A stretch of 64,000 bases of DNA from Leptotrichia wadei (GCF_007990445.1 NZ_AP019841.1:1426001-1490000), one strand, 5' to 3'; positions 26,526 through 37,605 are shown, numbered from the stretch's first letter. Notes: generated by a model not told the origin, from the letters alone. Numbers and translations: made by a program.

Positions 26526-27164
26526 TTATGCTTTTTCAGCCATCATATCCTTAACTTTCATAAGCCTTGTAATACTTGATCTTTCATTTTCATCAAGTTT
26601 CATCTGGATATAACGGATTGTTTCTTCAAGTTGTGGAATTGTCATATATTCCAGTGCATTTACACGACGTCTTGTCTTTTCCACTTCATCTGCCATAAGC
26701 TGACAAGCCTTTTCTATTTCCGCCAGTTCAAGCAAATCTTTCATTACTTGATTTAAGCCGTCAACAGCATCATCTAGGTCAGCAGAAGTTTGAGCATATC
26801 CATAAGGATAGTTTACTTCCCTACTTTCCATATCCTTATTAAAAGTCATTTGAGGCACAATTACACTCATTACATTTTTAGTTTCTATATTTACAGAAAG
26901 TTTATCTTCTGAATAGGCAATGGCATTTTCCAGCATTTCATCAGACATTACTCCCCTTGCAAGAAGAAAATCCTTAAATGAATCTTGTAACTTTCCTTCA
27001 ACTTCTACACGTAACTTTCTATTTTGTTTTACCAAAATAATAAATTGCCGCATAAGTTCATCTTGCTTGTCCTTTAACAGTTTATGTCCACTTTTAGCAG
27101 TTTTTAGACGTGTCTTTAAACGGCTTAACTCCATTCTTGTAGGATTTACATTTAATCTTGCCAT
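26526..27164 (-). CDS. ntpD: V-type ATPase subunit D
   Basis: This is the central rotor shaft subunit that links the A3B3 head to the c-ring, 212 aa. The N-terminus [20 protein letters not shown] is the strong family signature, and the whole protein is two long helices with a short beta part (around [13 protein letters not shown]). It is the last gene of the operon and starts 3 bp after ntpB ends. The expected H and J genes of the Enterococcus operon do not follow. Confidence 0.95.
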   Translation of the reverse strand: MARLNVNPTRMELSRLKTRLKTAKSGHKLLKDKQDELMRQFIILVKQNRKLRVEVEGKLQDSFKDFLLARGVMSDEMLENAIAYSEDKLSVNIETKNVMSVIVPQMTFNKDMESREVNYPYGYAQTSADLDDAVDGLNQVMKDLLELAEIEKACQLMADEVEKTRRRVNALEYMTIPQLEETIRYIQMKLDENERSSITRLMKVKDMMAEKA

Positions 27165-27167
27165 AGT

Positions 27168-28547
27168 CTATTCATCTCCTGCAGGTAAATATTTTTCCAA
27201 ATATTCATCTCTAATTCTTTTCAACTCTGTTCTTGGTAATATTTTTAGTAAATCCCATCCTAAATTTAATGTATCTTCAATAGTTCTGTTATTATCAAAC
27301 CCTTGAGCCACATATTGTTCCTCAAATGCTGTTGTAAATTTAACAAATGCTTTATCAGTTTCAGACAATGCTGATTCTCCCAAAATTACAGCCAGTTCTT
27401 TAGCTTCTTTACCAGCTGCATAAGCCGCAAATAATTGGTTCATTGTATCCGCATGATCTTCCCTTGTCTTCCCTTTTCCAATTCCTTTATCCTTCAATCT
27501 TGAAAGCGACGGCAAAACATCAATTGGAGGCATCAAATTTTGTTTATATAAATCTCTTGATAAGATTATTTGCCCTTCTGTAATATATCCAGTCAAATCT
27601 GGAATTGGGTGAGTCTTATCATCTTCAGGCATTGTTAAAATAGGTATTTGCGTAATTGATCCTTCACGCCCTTTAATTCTTCCCGCTCTTTCATAAATTG
27701 TTGACAAGTCAGTATATAAGTATCCTGGATATCCTCTTCTTCCTGGAACCTCTTTTCTTGCCGCCGACACTTCACGCAATGCTTCACAATAGTTAGTCAA
27801 GTCAGTCAAAATTACAAGTACATGCATTCCTTTTTCAAATGCCAAATATTCTGCACAAGTAAGTGCCATTTTTGGTGTAGACAGACGCTCAATTGCTGGA
27901 TCATTAGCCAAATTCATAAACAATACTGCTCTATCTATTGCCCCAGTTTTTATAAAATCTTCCGTAAATGTTTGAGCTTCTTCAAATGTAATCCCAATCG
28001 CTCCAAATACTACCGCAAATTTAGAATCTGTTCCCAAAACTTTTGCTTGTCTTGCGATTTGAAGTGCTAATTCTGCATGTGGAAGTCCTGAACCAGAGAA
28101 TATTGGTAATTTTTGTCCTCTAACAAGAGTATTTAGCCCATCAATTGCAGAAACTCCAGTTTGGATAAATTCTGACGGATAATCACGGGCAACTGGATTT
28201 ATAGCTGTTCCGTTAATATCCAATGTCTTTTCAGGAATAATTTTTGGTCCATTGTCTTTTGGACGTCCAAGTCCATCAAATACACGTCCAATCATATCTT
28301 CAGACACTCCAAGCGAAAGCGGTCTACCAAGAAATCTAACTTTTGAATCTTTCAGGTTAATTCCAGCTGAATTTTCAAATAATTGAACGACAGCCTTATC
28401 TCCATTTACTTCAAGCACACGCCCACGACGAAGTTCTCCCTTCTGAGTTTCAATTTCAACAAGTTCTTCATATTTGATTCCTTCAACACCTTCAACCATC
28501 ATCAATGGTCCTACAACTTCCTTAATAGTTTTATATTCCTTAAGCAT
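27168..28547 (-). CDS. ntpB: V-type ATPase subunit B
   Basis: This is the non-catalytic nucleotide-site subunit of the A3B3 head, 459 aa. Family segments are [18 protein letters not shown] at the start, [15 protein letters not shown] in place of a Walker A (as expected for B), and [20 protein letters not shown]. The start overlaps the end of ntpA by 8 bp, so translation is likely coupled. Full length, no anomaly. Confidence 0.96.
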   Translation of the reverse strand: MLKEYKTIKEVVGPLMMVEGVEGIKYEELVEIETQKGELRRGRVLEVNGDKAVVQLFENSAGINLKDSKVRFLGRPLSLGVSEDMIGRVFDGLGRPKDNGPKIIPEKTLDINGTAINPVARDYPSEFIQTGVSAIDGLNTLVRGQKLPIFSGSGLPHAELALQIARQAKVLGTDSKFAVVFGAIGITFEEAQTFTEDFIKTGAIDRAVLFMNLANDPAIERLSTPKMALTCAEYLAFEKGMHVLVILTDLTNYCEALREVSAARKEVPGRRGYPGYLYTDLSTIYERAGRIKGREGSITQIPILTMPEDDKTHPIPDLTGYITEGQIILSRDLYKQNLMPPIDVLPSLSRLKDKGIGKGKTREDHADTMNQLFAAYAAGKEAKELAVILGESALSETDKAFVKFTTAFEEQYVAQGFDNNRTIEDTLNLGWDLLKILPRTELKRIRDEYLEKYLPAGDE

Positions 28548-30312
28548 TTGCTACACCTCCTTTATTTACAAGTTCATCTATTCCTTTTTCCAATTCCTTT
28601 GCCACTTCATCAATTTTATTTAATTCAGCTTCAGGCAAATATTTTGCTCTTGCAATTCTTTCTCTCACTGGCATTGCTACAATTTCATTTAAATAAGCGC
28701 CATTTTCAAGCCCTCTTAACCCTTCATCATAAAATTTCAATACTAAATCAAGCATTTTATCCTGTTTTTCAAGCGAAGTATAAGTATCTGACTCCATAAA
28801 CGCATTTTGCTGCAAATAATCTTCTCTTATTGATTTTGCAACTTCCAGTTTAAGCTGATCCTTTTCTGATAAAGTATCTTTACCAACTAATCTAACAATT
28901 TCCTGCAAACTGTTTTCCTCTTGCAGCAATGACATTGCACGAGCTCTATTTCTAGAAAACTCAGGTCCTACATTTTGATTCATCCAATTATCAACTTTTG
29001 CTTGATACAATGAATAAGAATTTAACCAGTTAATCGCAGGGAAATGACGTCTATATGCTAAATTAGCATCTAGTCCCCAGAACACCTTAACAATACGAAG
29101 TGTAGCCTGTGATACCGGCTCTGAAATATCCCCACCTGGAGGTGAAACTGCTCCAATAACTGTCAATGCTCCTTCTCTTCCATCTTGTCCAAGACAAATT
29201 ACTTTTCCTGCTCTTTCATAAAATTCTGCGGCTCTTGAACCTAAATAAGCTGGGTATCCTTCATCTCCTGGCATTTCTTCAAGCCGTCCAGACATTTCCC
29301 TAAGTGCTTCCGCCCATCTTGAAGTAGAATCAGCCATTATTGCCACAGAATATCCCATATCTCTAAAATATTCTGCAATTGTAATCCCTGTATAAATACT
29401 TGCCTCTCTGGCTGCAACCGGCATATTTGAAGTATTTGCTATAAGTACAGTTCTCTTCATTAATGATTGTCCAGTTTTTGGGTCAATTATTTCTGGAAAT
29501 TCCATAAGAACGTCTGTCATCTCATTTCCACGTTCTCCACACCCTACATAAACTATAATTTCAGCATCTGCCCATTTAGCCATTTGGTGTTGCACAACTG
29601 TTTTTCCAGATCCAAAAGGTCCTGGTACACAAGCAGTCCCACCTTTAGTTACAGGGAAAAATGTATCAATTACCCTTTGTCCTGTAATTAATGGAGCTTC
29701 TGGATTTAATTTCTGTTTATATTTTCTTCCACGTCTTACTGGCCATTTTTGCATCATTTGAACTTCTACATCACCTTTTTCAGTTTTAATAACTGCAATT
29801 GTATCAACTACTGTATAACTTCCACTTTTAATAGTTTTCAAAGTCCCTTTAATTCCAGCTGGCACCATAATTTTATGATTTACAACAGAAGTTTCCTGAA
29901 CTGTTCCTAAGACGTCACCAGTTTCAACTATCGCTCCAGCTGATAAAACAGGTTCAAATTCCCATTTTTTTTCTCTATTTAAAGGCTTAACCTCTACTCC
30001 TTTATCCAAAAAGTCCCCTGCTATTTCCTGATATTCCTTTAACGGACGTTGAATCCCATCAAACATCGCTTCAATAAGCCCAGGACCCAATTCAACACTT
30101 AAAGGCTCTCCAGTTGTGAAAACCTCTTCTCCTGGTCCAATTCCCGATGTTTCTTCATATACTTGAATAGAAGCCTGGTCGCCTCTCATTTCAATAATTT
30201 CACCTATCAATTTTTTCTCCGAAACTCTTACCACGTCATACACATTGGCATTTTCCATACCTTCTGCAACAACAAGAGGCCCAGATACTTTTATTATTTT
30301 TCCTGTTTTCAA
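28540..30312 (-). CDS. ntpA: V-type ATPase catalytic subunit A
   Basis: This is the catalytic subunit that couples ATP turnover to ion transport, 590 aa. Walker A is [11 protein letters not shown] at residues 231-241. The bulge domain around residues 110-200, characteristic of A against F-type beta, is present. [19 protein letters not shown] carries the catalytic Glu, and the arginine-finger partner lies in B. The start is TTG 30312 behind AAAGGAGAAATTCA; TTG is notable for so central a gene and may help balance subunits. Confidence 0.96.
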   Translation of the reverse strand: MKTGKIIKVSGPLVVAEGMENANVYDVVRVSEKKLIGEIIEMRGDQASIQVYEETSGIGPGEEVFTTGEPLSVELGPGLIEAMFDGIQRPLKEYQEIAGDFLDKGVEVKPLNREKKWEFEPVLSAGAIVETGDVLGTVQETSVVNHKIMVPAGIKGTLKTIKSGSYTVVDTIAVIKTEKGDVEVQMMQKWPVRRGRKYKQKLNPEAPLITGQRVIDTFFPVTKGGTACVPGPFGSGKTVVQHQMAKWADAEIIVYVGCGERGNEMTDVLMEFPEIIDPKTGQSLMKRTVLIANTSNMPVAAREASIYTGITIAEYFRDMGYSVAIMADSTSRWAEALREMSGRLEEMPGDEGYPAYLGSRAAEFYERAGKVICLGQDGREGALTVIGAVSPPGGDISEPVSQATLRIVKVFWGLDANLAYRRHFPAINWLNSYSLYQAKVDNWMNQNVGPEFSRNRARAMSLLQEENSLQEIVRLVGKDTLSEKDQLKLEVAKSIREDYLQQNAFMESDTYTSLEKQDKMLDLVLKFYDEGLRGLENGAYLNEIVAMPVRERIARAKYLPEAELNKIDEVAKELEKGIDELVNKGGVANA

Positions 30313-30329
30313 TGAATTTCTCCTTTCAT

Positions 30330-30647
30330 CTAAAATATGTTCGATCCTATTGCCTTTTCAACGTATTCGTCTATCTTTTTAAGTCCAATTCCTAGACTTC
30401 CCTGATTATTCGGAATCAAAATAACAGCTGGAAGCACTTCACGATTGTATCTTTCAATAGTATTTTCAACTAATGTGGCAATTTGCTCTGTTACAAAGAT
30501 AATGCCATAGTCATTGCTTGCCATTTCATCAATTGTACTTCTGGCTTCTTCCTTTGTAATGACTGGATACACATCAATTCCCAATGCCTTAAATGATAAA
30601 ATAGAATCCTTATCTCCAACTACACCTATTTTATGCATAAGTTTCAC
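30330..30647 (-). CDS. ntpG: V-type ATPase subunit F (NtpG)
   Basis: This small rotor subunit binds the shaft subunit D, 105 aa. It opens [20 protein letters not shown] and has [10 protein letters not shown], the Rossmann-like pattern of the F family. It overlaps the end of ntpC by 17 bp and precedes ntpA by 17 bp, in the conserved C-F-A order. An internal start at MHKIG is equally possible. Confidence 0.92.
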   Translation of the reverse strand: MKLMHKIGVVGDKDSILSFKALGIDVYPVITKEEARSTIDEMASNDYGIIFVTEQIATLVENTIERYNREVLPAVILIPNNQGSLGIGLKKIDEYVEKAIGSNIF

Positions 30648-31629
30648 GCAACCTTTCCCTTATTTTATCCGAACTTATGTTGTTAATCTTGCTTACCATT
30701 ATCATTCTGACTGCATTGATTTCACGCTCTTTTGCAACTAAATATGTAAATAATGGCTCTGGTCCGAATACAACATATTTTGATTCTTTATTTAATTCCA
30801 TTAAATAATTATCAGAAATTTTCTCAAGTTCCGATAATCTTTTTGTCTCATTAAATGTTTCTAACCCTTTTGCCAGATACATTCCCAATTTTTCTTTCTT
30901 GAACTTATTCAAAATAGTATCTATATTATCATTTATTGAAGCGACAATTTTATTTTTTGAAATTGTTCCACCTTCAAAAATAACAGTTTCCAAGAATCTC
31001 GCATCACGATTTTGCTTTTGAACTCTAAGCAAAGTTATCATATTCTGAAAGTCAATCAATCCTTCAACATAATCAGTAATAACTTTTACATCAATCTCTT
31101 TTGCTAAACGTGATAAATTTCTAAAGTAATGCTTGTCTACAAGTATATCAATTCTTTGCGGATTATGATTTTCTTCAAAATCTTTTTGAACTTCAACAAT
31201 TGCCTCTATTATTTCCCTTGGCAAATCATTACTTTGCAGCTCAAATTTTGTTTTAAATTTTCCAGCATCAATCGTTCCAGCCTGCATAAGCAAATTTGAA
31301 AAATCTTTTCCTGTTATTTTACTTTTTAATAATACTTTCAAGTTATGATAATCATACTTCAAAGATAAAATATCAACAATCGTAGTGTTTTTAACCATTT
31401 TTCTCACAATTGAAAATACCCGCTCTGTTTCCCTTTTCAGTATTGTTTCATAATCTTGACTACCATGAATATCAGCCATATCTTGAGAATATTCTGTTTC
31501 TCCCAATAATTTTAGCACTTCTTCGGGAGTTTCGGCTTCTATCATTCTTTCCAGTCTATTTCTAGTTAAAAGCCTCTTTTCCAGTACCCTAATAGTTACG
31601 ACACTCTGTCCGTAATCCATTCTATCCAT
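30631..31629 (-). CDS. ntpC: V-type ATPase subunit C
   Basis: This encodes 332 aa, the usual size. It is the funnel-shaped connector between the rotor shaft and the membrane ring. It begins MDRMDYGQSVVTIRVLEKRL and has the internal helical repeat typical of NtpC/AtpC (LLKSKITGKDFSNLL; ALMx-type arginine-rich segments). The ATG at 31629 is preceded by GGGAG. It is separated from ntpE by 235 bp, the only large gap of the operon. Confidence 0.92.
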   Translation of the reverse strand: MDRMDYGQSVVTIRVLEKRLLTRNRLERMIEAETPEEVLKLLGETEYSQDMADIHGSQDYETILKRETERVFSIVRKMVKNTTIVDILSLKYDYHNLKVLLKSKITGKDFSNLLMQAGTIDAGKFKTKFELQSNDLPREIIEAIVEVQKDFEENHNPQRIDILVDKHYFRNLSRLAKEIDVKVITDYVEGLIDFQNMITLLRVQKQNRDARFLETVIFEGGTISKNKIVASINDNIDTILNKFKKEKLGMYLAKGLETFNETKRLSELEKISDNYLMELNKESKYVVFGPEPLFTYLVAKEREINAVRMIMVSKINNISSDKIRERLRETYA

Positions 31630-31864
31630 CTTTTTCTCCCTTTACTGATTCATTTTTTAGTCGCATGTACAAAGTTATAATTTTTACTGATACAGCATTT
31701 AATTTTTTATTTTTTTTATCATTTAAATGTTATTATTTTTCAGCTTTTTAATTTTTACTTTTACAATTAACTCTCAATTTATTTTTATGTTAGACCTATT
31801 TTTTAATTTATACTAAAAATATTAATTTTTTATTATTCAGCTTTCTAGTTATAAAATAAACCTG
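31630..31864 (-). other. 235-bp intra-operon gap between ntpE and ntpC
   Basis: All other neighbours in this operon touch, overlap or lie within about 70 bp. Here I see only AT-rich sequence without a frame of size, without a clear terminator and without a convincing promoter. A processing site, weak secondary promoter or lost small gene is possible. Nothing is proven. Confidence 0.4.
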
Positions 31865-32416
31865 TTATGAAAATAAAAGTTTTGAAATTTCAACTTCCAG
31901 TTCATCCCTCATAAAGTCCAATTTCACTTCAAAAGTGTAATTTTCCTGAATCCCATTTTCTTCAATAATAAATCCTGAAGTTACAAACTCATTTCCCTTT
32001 ACTTTTGCACCTGGAAATTCCTTTTTAACTTTTCCCACAAATTCTTTTTTTACAATTAGCTCTTTCCCAGTTATAGTTTTTTTATCAATATTTTTATTCA
32101 AATAATTAATATATTTTTTTTCATCCATATTAACAAGTTTTGTTTTTAATTTATCTATAACTTTATCAATTACAGCCTGCTTTGCTTCCAGTTTTTTATT
32201 TCTAGCCTTTAAATTAGCGCTTGACTTAATTCTTTCAGAAAGAAGTTCACGATCTCTTCTTGCATTTTCAAGAACAGTTTCTTTTTTTGCATTAATTTTT
32301 TTTATTTCAAGATCATATTTATGTTGCGCCTTTTCCTGTGCATCTTTTACAATTTTGTCTGCCTGTGCTTTAGCATCAGCTAATATTTTTGATGTTAAAT
32401 TATCTAAATTAGACAT
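31865..32416 (-). CDS. ntpE: V-type ATPase subunit E
   Basis: This is the peripheral-stalk subunit that pairs with the F/G-like stalk protein to hold the head against rotation, 183 aa. A long Lys/Ala/Glu helix comes first (LTSKILADAKAQADKIVKDA). The C-terminal globular part includes GKELIVKKEFVGKVKKEFPG and ends at the head-binding domain. ATG 32416 follows AAGGAGAAAAT. Family length is normal. Confidence 0.92.
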   Translation of the reverse strand: MSNLDNLTSKILADAKAQADKIVKDAQEKAQHKYDLEIKKINAKKETVLENARRDRELLSERIKSSANLKARNKKLEAKQAVIDKVIDKLKTKLVNMDEKKYINYLNKNIDKKTITGKELIVKKEFVGKVKKEFPGAKVKGNEFVTSGFIIEENGIQENYTFEVKLDFMRDELEVEISKLLFS

Positions 32417-32479
32417 ATTTTCTCCTTCTTTGCTTTTTATGTCATATTTAATTCTTTTTATTTCCTTTATAAAATAAAA

Positions 32480-32977
<498 letters not shown>

Positions 32978-33022
32978 TTATTAATAATTTTATTAAACTT
33001 AATTTTCTTGAAAATCAAAAAA

Positions 33023-34996
33023 CTAATCATCAAGATTTATATATTTATTTTCTGTTCTAAAATCTTTAAACGGCTTTCCTCCGCCTTCATAAAACTTACC
33101 AAAATATTCAACATACATAAGTCTTGAAGTATGAACATAAGCTCCAAGGAAAGACAAGAACATATTAAATAAATGTCCACCTAGCAATATTACTGGAATA
33201 AATATCATTCCAACCCAGCTTCCGCTAATCATTCCAGCGATCATATTTATAGCCGACGCAATAAATCCACCAGAAAGTCCCAAAGCCATAAGTCTTGAAT
33301 AAGACACAAAATCTCCAACATAACTTGAGATTCCGTAAAGGCTATAAAGCCCTCCTCCAAGTTTTGCTCCAACTCCCTTAGCATCACGTCCACCAGTAAG
33401 TACGATTCCAACCATTCCAACAATCATAATCCACATTGACACACTTGTTACAGCAGGCGATAAATTTTTCATTTTAAATACTAAATAAGCCATTCCGCCC
33501 ATAAGTGCCATATACCAGAATAACACGTCATAAACAGCATCCAATGCCTTACCATCTCTAATAAGCATATACGCCTTTATTGCCAATCCAATAAATATAT
33601 GAACTACTCCAAATACAATCGAACCAATTAATAAAGTATTATATTCTTTTGATGGATTTATAAGCCGCCACATTCCAGGTATTTCTGCTCCAAAATATGA
33701 ACCATATAAAATTCCCCAGAAAATAACTGAAAAACTTAGATAAAAGAAAAATTTAACCGATTTTCTCATTTGTGAACTTAAGTTTACCACTTTCAAGACA
33801 AACATTGTTGCAAGCAGCAAAACGAGTCCATATCCTACATCTGCTCCCATCATTCCAAAAAACAAAATATAAAATGGTGTAAACAGCGGTGTCGGATCAA
33901 TTTCATTATATCTAGGATAAGCATACATCCCTGTTAAATTTTCAAATACACTCGCAACTTTTCCATTTTTCAATTTTATCGGCACTGTCGCATCATCTTT
34001 TTCCGCTTCTTCAAACGTCAAATAATAACTGCTTCCAGTTTCACCTTTTACAACTTTTTCAAAGTCCTGAACTTTTTCCGTAGGAATCCATCCCTTTATT
34101 AAAACAGTATTTTCAGTTTGTGCCAATTTTTCTGATTCTACAATACGTAGCTTTTTATTTTGCATATATTCATAAACCGCCTGTAAATCAGTCAAATCTT
34201 CACTATAAGTCTTAATTTGAGCCTTCAGTTTACGTTTTTGCTTTTTCAGCTCACCTATTTCCTTTTGCAATTCATTTTTATAGTCTTGCGGAACTGCATC
34301 AATATCAAGATTTTCCACACCAAAACTGCTATTTCTAAAAACTTCAGACAATTTTTCCTTTTCACTTTCATCTATACTTGAAATTACAAGATAATAAACT
34401 TCATCTTTTACTATTTTAAGTTCTTCATAATAAGTTTTATCAAGTTTAGAAATGCCTTCAATAAATTCACCCTTTAATTTTAACGGTATCGTTCCAAGAA
34501 ATGTATTTACCTTTTTCAATTTCTTTAATTCCATAGGATTTACATCTAGCCGTTCCCACAAATCAATCTCATCATATCGTGCATATTTTTTAGAAATTTC
34601 AGATTTTATTTGTGAATACTTCACTCCAATTGAATTTAATTCTGAAGTAACTTTTTTCCAGTCATAAGTCAGTACTTTTTTAGACAATGTATCAAAAGTA
34701 TAATTTTCATTTCCATGAATAATATCCCTTAAACGTGTCTTTCTTTCATCATACTTCTTAATAAGAGAAATTGCACTGCTTAACTGATAAAGTCTTTCAT
34801 CGATATGTGTCAATTCTTCATTATTTACATATTTTGAAACACCTTCAACCGCATCCTTATCTATTTCTCCATTTTCATCACGCAACTTAATGTCTACAAA
34901 ATTTACTTCCTTAAATTTTTGAAGTGCCTTTAATACTTTAGCTCTCTGTTCTGCGAAAACAACCAATTCAAATTTGCTCATTTTAACTATTGCCAT
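33023..34996 (-). CDS. ntpI: V-type ATPase subunit I (stator membrane subunit a)
   Basis: This subunit forms the half-channels and the stator arm, 657 aa. The first about 330 residues are soluble and helical (MSKFELVVFAEQRAKVLKAL at the start). The second half has about seven membrane helices (for example ILFFGMMGADVGYGLVLLLA) with GDFVSYSRLMALGLSG, which holds the essential Arg facing the ring. The ATG at 34996 shares one base with the stop of the preceding gene, so translation is coupled. Confidence 0.95.
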   Translation of the reverse strand: MAIVKMSKFELVVFAEQRAKVLKALQKFKEVNFVDIKLRDENGEIDKDAVEGVSKYVNNEELTHIDERLYQLSSAISLIKKYDERKTRLRDIIHGNENYTFDTLSKKVLTYDWKKVTSELNSIGVKYSQIKSEISKKYARYDEIDLWERLDVNPMELKKLKKVNTFLGTIPLKLKGEFIEGISKLDKTYYEELKIVKDEVYYLVISSIDESEKEKLSEVFRNSSFGVENLDIDAVPQDYKNELQKEIGELKKQKRKLKAQIKTYSEDLTDLQAVYEYMQNKKLRIVESEKLAQTENTVLIKGWIPTEKVQDFEKVVKGETGSSYYLTFEEAEKDDATVPIKLKNGKVASVFENLTGMYAYPRYNEIDPTPLFTPFYILFFGMMGADVGYGLVLLLATMFVLKVVNLSSQMRKSVKFFFYLSFSVIFWGILYGSYFGAEIPGMWRLINPSKEYNTLLIGSIVFGVVHIFIGLAIKAYMLIRDGKALDAVYDVLFWYMALMGGMAYLVFKMKNLSPAVTSVSMWIMIVGMVGIVLTGGRDAKGVGAKLGGGLYSLYGISSYVGDFVSYSRLMALGLSGGFIASAINMIAGMISGSWVGMIFIPVILLGGHLFNMFLSFLGAYVHTSRLMYVEYFGKFYEGGGKPFKDFRTENKYINLDD

Positions 34997-35307
34997 TATT
35001 TCACAATCCTCTCTGCCAACAAATTGACAACTTCATCTATTTTTTTCTCATCAATATTCAGAATACTGTTAATATTCTCTTCTTCACTACTTAAAAGAGA
35101 GTTTACTTTTTTTTCAGCTTCTTCTATTGAATGTTTTTCCAGATTTTGTGCTTCAATTTTAGCTTCAGAAATTATTTTATCGCCATCATCTTTTATCTTC
35201 TGATCAACATCCTTCAAAATATTCTTTGCTTTTTCATTTGCATCAGCAATAATCTGATCTGACTCCACTTCAGCACTTTTAATCTTTTCCAAAACTTCTT
35301 TTGCCAA
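34996..35307 (-). CDS. ntpF: V-type ATPase stalk subunit (NtpF/G-H-like)
   Basis: This encodes 103 aa, nearly all Lys/Glu/Ala heptads (KIKSAEVESDQIIADANEKA), the peripheral-stalk partner of subunit E. It is the first gene of the operon. It starts at a TTG (35307) behind a near-perfect AAGGAGGTTATATC; no ATG is available nearby in frame. The rare start with a very strong binding site could set stalk dosage. The match is by composition, length and operon position. Confidence 0.85.
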   Translation of the reverse strand: MAKEVLEKIKSAEVESDQIIADANEKAKNILKDVDQKIKDDGDKIISEAKIEAQNLEKHSIEEAEKKVNSLLSSEEENINSILNIDEKKIDEVVNLLAERIVK

Positions 35308-35378
35308 GATATAACCTCCTTCACAAATTATTTTTTTAACTAATCATAATACCCATTAATAGATAAGATTTTTCAAGT

Positions 35379-35392
35379 TGACTGATTAGTCA
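35379..35392 (-). promoter_or_regulatory. Possible operator downstream of the V-ATPase promoter
   Basis: TGACT-GATT-AGTCA, a 5-bp inverted repeat at 35379-35392. It lies about 12 bp after the predicted -10 box and so near the start site. A GATTAGT half-like copy recurs at about 35339-35346 on the other strand. The regulator is unknown. Confidence 0.35.
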
Positions 35393-35403
35393 TTATATCT
35401 ATT

Positions 35404-35432
35404 ATGTTACCAATTTTTTTAATTATTGTCAA
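35404..35432 (-). promoter_or_regulatory. Promoter of the V-ATPase operon
   Basis: On the minus strand TTGACA (35432-35427), a 17-bp spacer and TAACAT (35409-35404). A second TATAAT lies at about 35394-35399, without its own -35 box. Confidence 0.5.
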
Positions 35433-35510
35433 GTTTTTATTCCTATATTTATACTACTTCCTTAAATAAAAAAAATATAACACAATTAATTATGCTATAT
35501 TTTTTTAGCA

Positions 35511-35930
35511 CTATTTTCCCAAATCTATATATGTAGGATCACTTGGAAAAGAAAAACCTTGTTCCTTTGCTTTTTGTTCCTGAATTTTTAAATTATCACT
35601 ATTAATAAATTCATTATCTAATCTTGCAACATCTTTTTTTAATTCTTTTAATTTATTCTCTTCTTTTTGTATTTTTTTCCCTAAACTTGCAACATCATAT
35701 CCAACAAAAGATCTTAATAATGCCACTGACGTTATAATCACAATATAAAACATAACCGTTTTTATAAGTTTTTTATCTAGCCCTGCAGTTCTGGAAAGTT
35801 TTCTTCTAACTTCTGTAGGAGCTACTACTTTTTTTCTTCTTGCCTCTTCGTGTGATCTTGCTGTATTTGTAATTTTGGGAACATCTAATATTTCCATTCG
35901 CATTTTTTTATTTTTAGATACACTATTCAT
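35511..35930 (-). CDS. FtsL-like septum protein
   Basis: This encodes 139 aa from ATG 35930. A TTG at 35954 overlapping rsmH would add 8 residues; the two nearby GGAG stretches do not decide. A basic cytosolic N-terminus of about 60 residues precedes one membrane helix (LIKTVMFYIVIITSVALLRS) and a short coiled coil (GKKIQKEENKLKELKKDVAR). The end, AKEQGFSFPSDPTYIDL, is like the conserved tail of FtsL/DivIC-type proteins. These form the FtsQLB complex that activates septal wall synthesis. The position right after rsmH is the classical ftsL slot, which raises confidence although the sequence itself is weakly conserved. Confidence 0.65.
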   Translation of the reverse strand: MNSVSKNKKMRMEILDVPKITNTARSHEEARRKKVVAPTEVRRKLSRTAGLDKKLIKTVMFYIVIITSVALLRSFVGYDVASLGKKIQKEENKLKELKKDVARLDNEFINSDNLKIQEQKAKEQGFSFPSDPTYIDLGK

Positions 35931-35937
35931 ACTCCTT

Positions 35938-36864
35938 TTATTCACTCCTTTCAAAAATTCTCAATTTTGCCGAATGTGCCCTGTTATTCTCTTCCAGCTC
36001 TGATGTTTTAGCAACAATTGGCTTTCTTGTAATTATCTTTCCTAAACTTTTCTTGTTACACACGCAAATCGGTATATCCTTTGGACAAGTGCAAGGATCT
36101 TCATATTCACGAAATTTTTCCTTTACAATCCTATCTTCCAAAGAATGAAAAGTAATTACCAAAAGTCTGCCGTTTTTATTAAGCAATTTTACCGCCTTAT
36201 CCAACGTTTCACTTAATACTTCAAGTTCTTTATTTACAAAAATTCTAATAGCCTGAAACGTTCTTTTAGCAGGATGTCTTTTCATACTTTTCCCTATCGA
36301 CCGTATAACAATATCTGCAAGTTCTGTCGTAGTTTCAATAGGTTTATTTTTCCTATATTCCACAATTTTCTTTGCAATCTTTCGAGATTTTGGCTCTTCA
36401 CCATATTTGTAAATAATATCAGCAATCTCTTTTTCAGAAAAATCATTGACAACTTCATAAGCACTTATTTTCAAATTACTGTCCATCCGCATATCCAGCC
36501 TTGCCTCAAATCTATATGAAAAACCTCTTTTAGCATTATCTAGCTGATTTGAAGAAACTCCTATATCCATCAGTATTCGATCCACCTTTTCAAATCCTGC
36601 AAGATAAACAACTGTATCAACATTTCTAAAATTATCCTGAAATATTTGAAGCTTATTACCAAATTTCTCCAGCCTTTTCTTGGCAAATTCAATAGCCTGA
36701 ATATCCTGATCAATTGCAATAACATCTGAATTTTCAGAAGAATTTTCCAGAATACCTTGTGTATGTCCACCGCCGCCAAGCGTACAATCAACATAAACCG
36801 CATCCCCATCTGTTATTATATTGTCCATCACTTCATCAAACAGCACAGGTTTATGATATTCCAT
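35938..36864 (-). CDS. rsmH: 16S rRNA (cytosine-1402 N4) methyltransferase RsmH
   Basis: This SAM-dependent enzyme methylates C1402 in the ribosomal decoding centre (MraW). It is 308 aa from ATG 36864 behind AAGGAGAAATTT; upstream in-frame codons are not family-like. The start EYHKPVLFDEVMDNI, the SAM site VDCTLGGGGHTQGIL, ILMDIGVSSNQLDNAKRGFS and the LLVITFHSLEDRIVKEKF segment are diagnostic. A Cys cluster near the end (DPCTCPKDIPICVCNKK) matches the family zinc-like motif. It is the first gene of a two-gene unit with the ftsL-like gene; mraZ and the rest of the dcw cluster are absent here. Confidence 0.95.
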   Translation of the reverse strand: MEYHKPVLFDEVMDNIITDGDAVYVDCTLGGGGHTQGILENSSENSDVIAIDQDIQAIEFAKKRLEKFGNKLQIFQDNFRNVDTVVYLAGFEKVDRILMDIGVSSNQLDNAKRGFSYRFEARLDMRMDSNLKISAYEVVNDFSEKEIADIIYKYGEEPKSRKIAKKIVEYRKNKPIETTTELADIVIRSIGKSMKRHPAKRTFQAIRIFVNKELEVLSETLDKAVKLLNKNGRLLVITFHSLEDRIVKEKFREYEDPCTCPKDIPICVCNKKSLGKIITRKPIVAKTSELEENNRAHSAKLRIFERSE

Positions 36865-37044
36865 AAATTTCTCCTTTCTAATATTTTTAAATTTCAAATT
36901 TTTTACGTATCACAATTAAATTAGTAATTTACAGTCTAATTAATTATCAGATTATTTTATTTCTTTTACAATTACTGAGATATTTTACCACACTTTTCTT
37001 ATTTTTTCCATATAACTTTTTAAATTTTTTATTTTTCAATTTTT

Positions 37045-37605
37045 TTAAAGCACAATTTCCTTTGCAATTCTCTCAACCACTTCTTTTCCCAAAAGTTCAC
37101 CGATAATCGCAAGTGAAAAGTCCATTGCAGTTCCAGCGCTTCGGCTAGTTATAATATTCCCATCCACAACAGCTCTTTCCTTCTTTAATATCGCCTTCCC
37201 CTTCAGCAAATCATCTTCACAGGCTGGAAAGCAAACCGCATTTTTCCCTTCTAGAATCCCAAGACTTGCCAATACTGTTGGAGCAGCGCAAATAGCGGCA
37301 ACTCTTTTATTTTCAGTATCTTTTGAAAATTTCAAAACATTATCCAAAAGAAGCTGTGATTTAAAATAATTGCCTGTCCCTGGTCCACCAGGCATTACAA
37401 GCATATCATATTCTGAAAAATCAATTTCTCCAATAACTTTATCAGCCAATATTTTCACTTTTCTTGCACTTTCCACAAGATTATCATCTGTAATTGAAAC
37501 CGTATCCACAGCAATTCCAGCCCTTTGAAGCAAATCAACTGGCGTTATTGCCTCAACTTCTTCAAATCCATCCGCCAAAAATACTGCAACTTTTTTTTCT
37601 TTCAT
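37045..37605 (-). CDS. DJ-1/PfpI family protein
   Basis: This encodes 186 aa from ATG 37605 behind GGAGTGGAAAATATT; a GTG at 37617 is possible but overlaps the binding site. The DJ-1 triad pieces are E18 in ADGFEEVEA and the nucleophile C106 in VAAICAAPT on the elbow turn, with numbering equal to human DJ-1. MPGGPGTGNY lies between them. Members act on methylglyoxal or glycated groups, or as oxidative-stress chaperones; the activity is debated and cannot be told here. It is monocistronic. Confidence 0.88.
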   Translation of the reverse strand: MKEKKVAVFLADGFEEVEAITPVDLLQRAGIAVDTVSITDDNLVESARKVKILADKVIGEIDFSEYDMLVMPGGPGTGNYFKSQLLLDNVLKFSKDTENKRVAAICAAPTVLASLGILEGKNAVCFPACEDDLLKGKAILKKERAVVDGNIITSRSAGTAMDFSLAIIGELLGKEVVERIAKEIVL

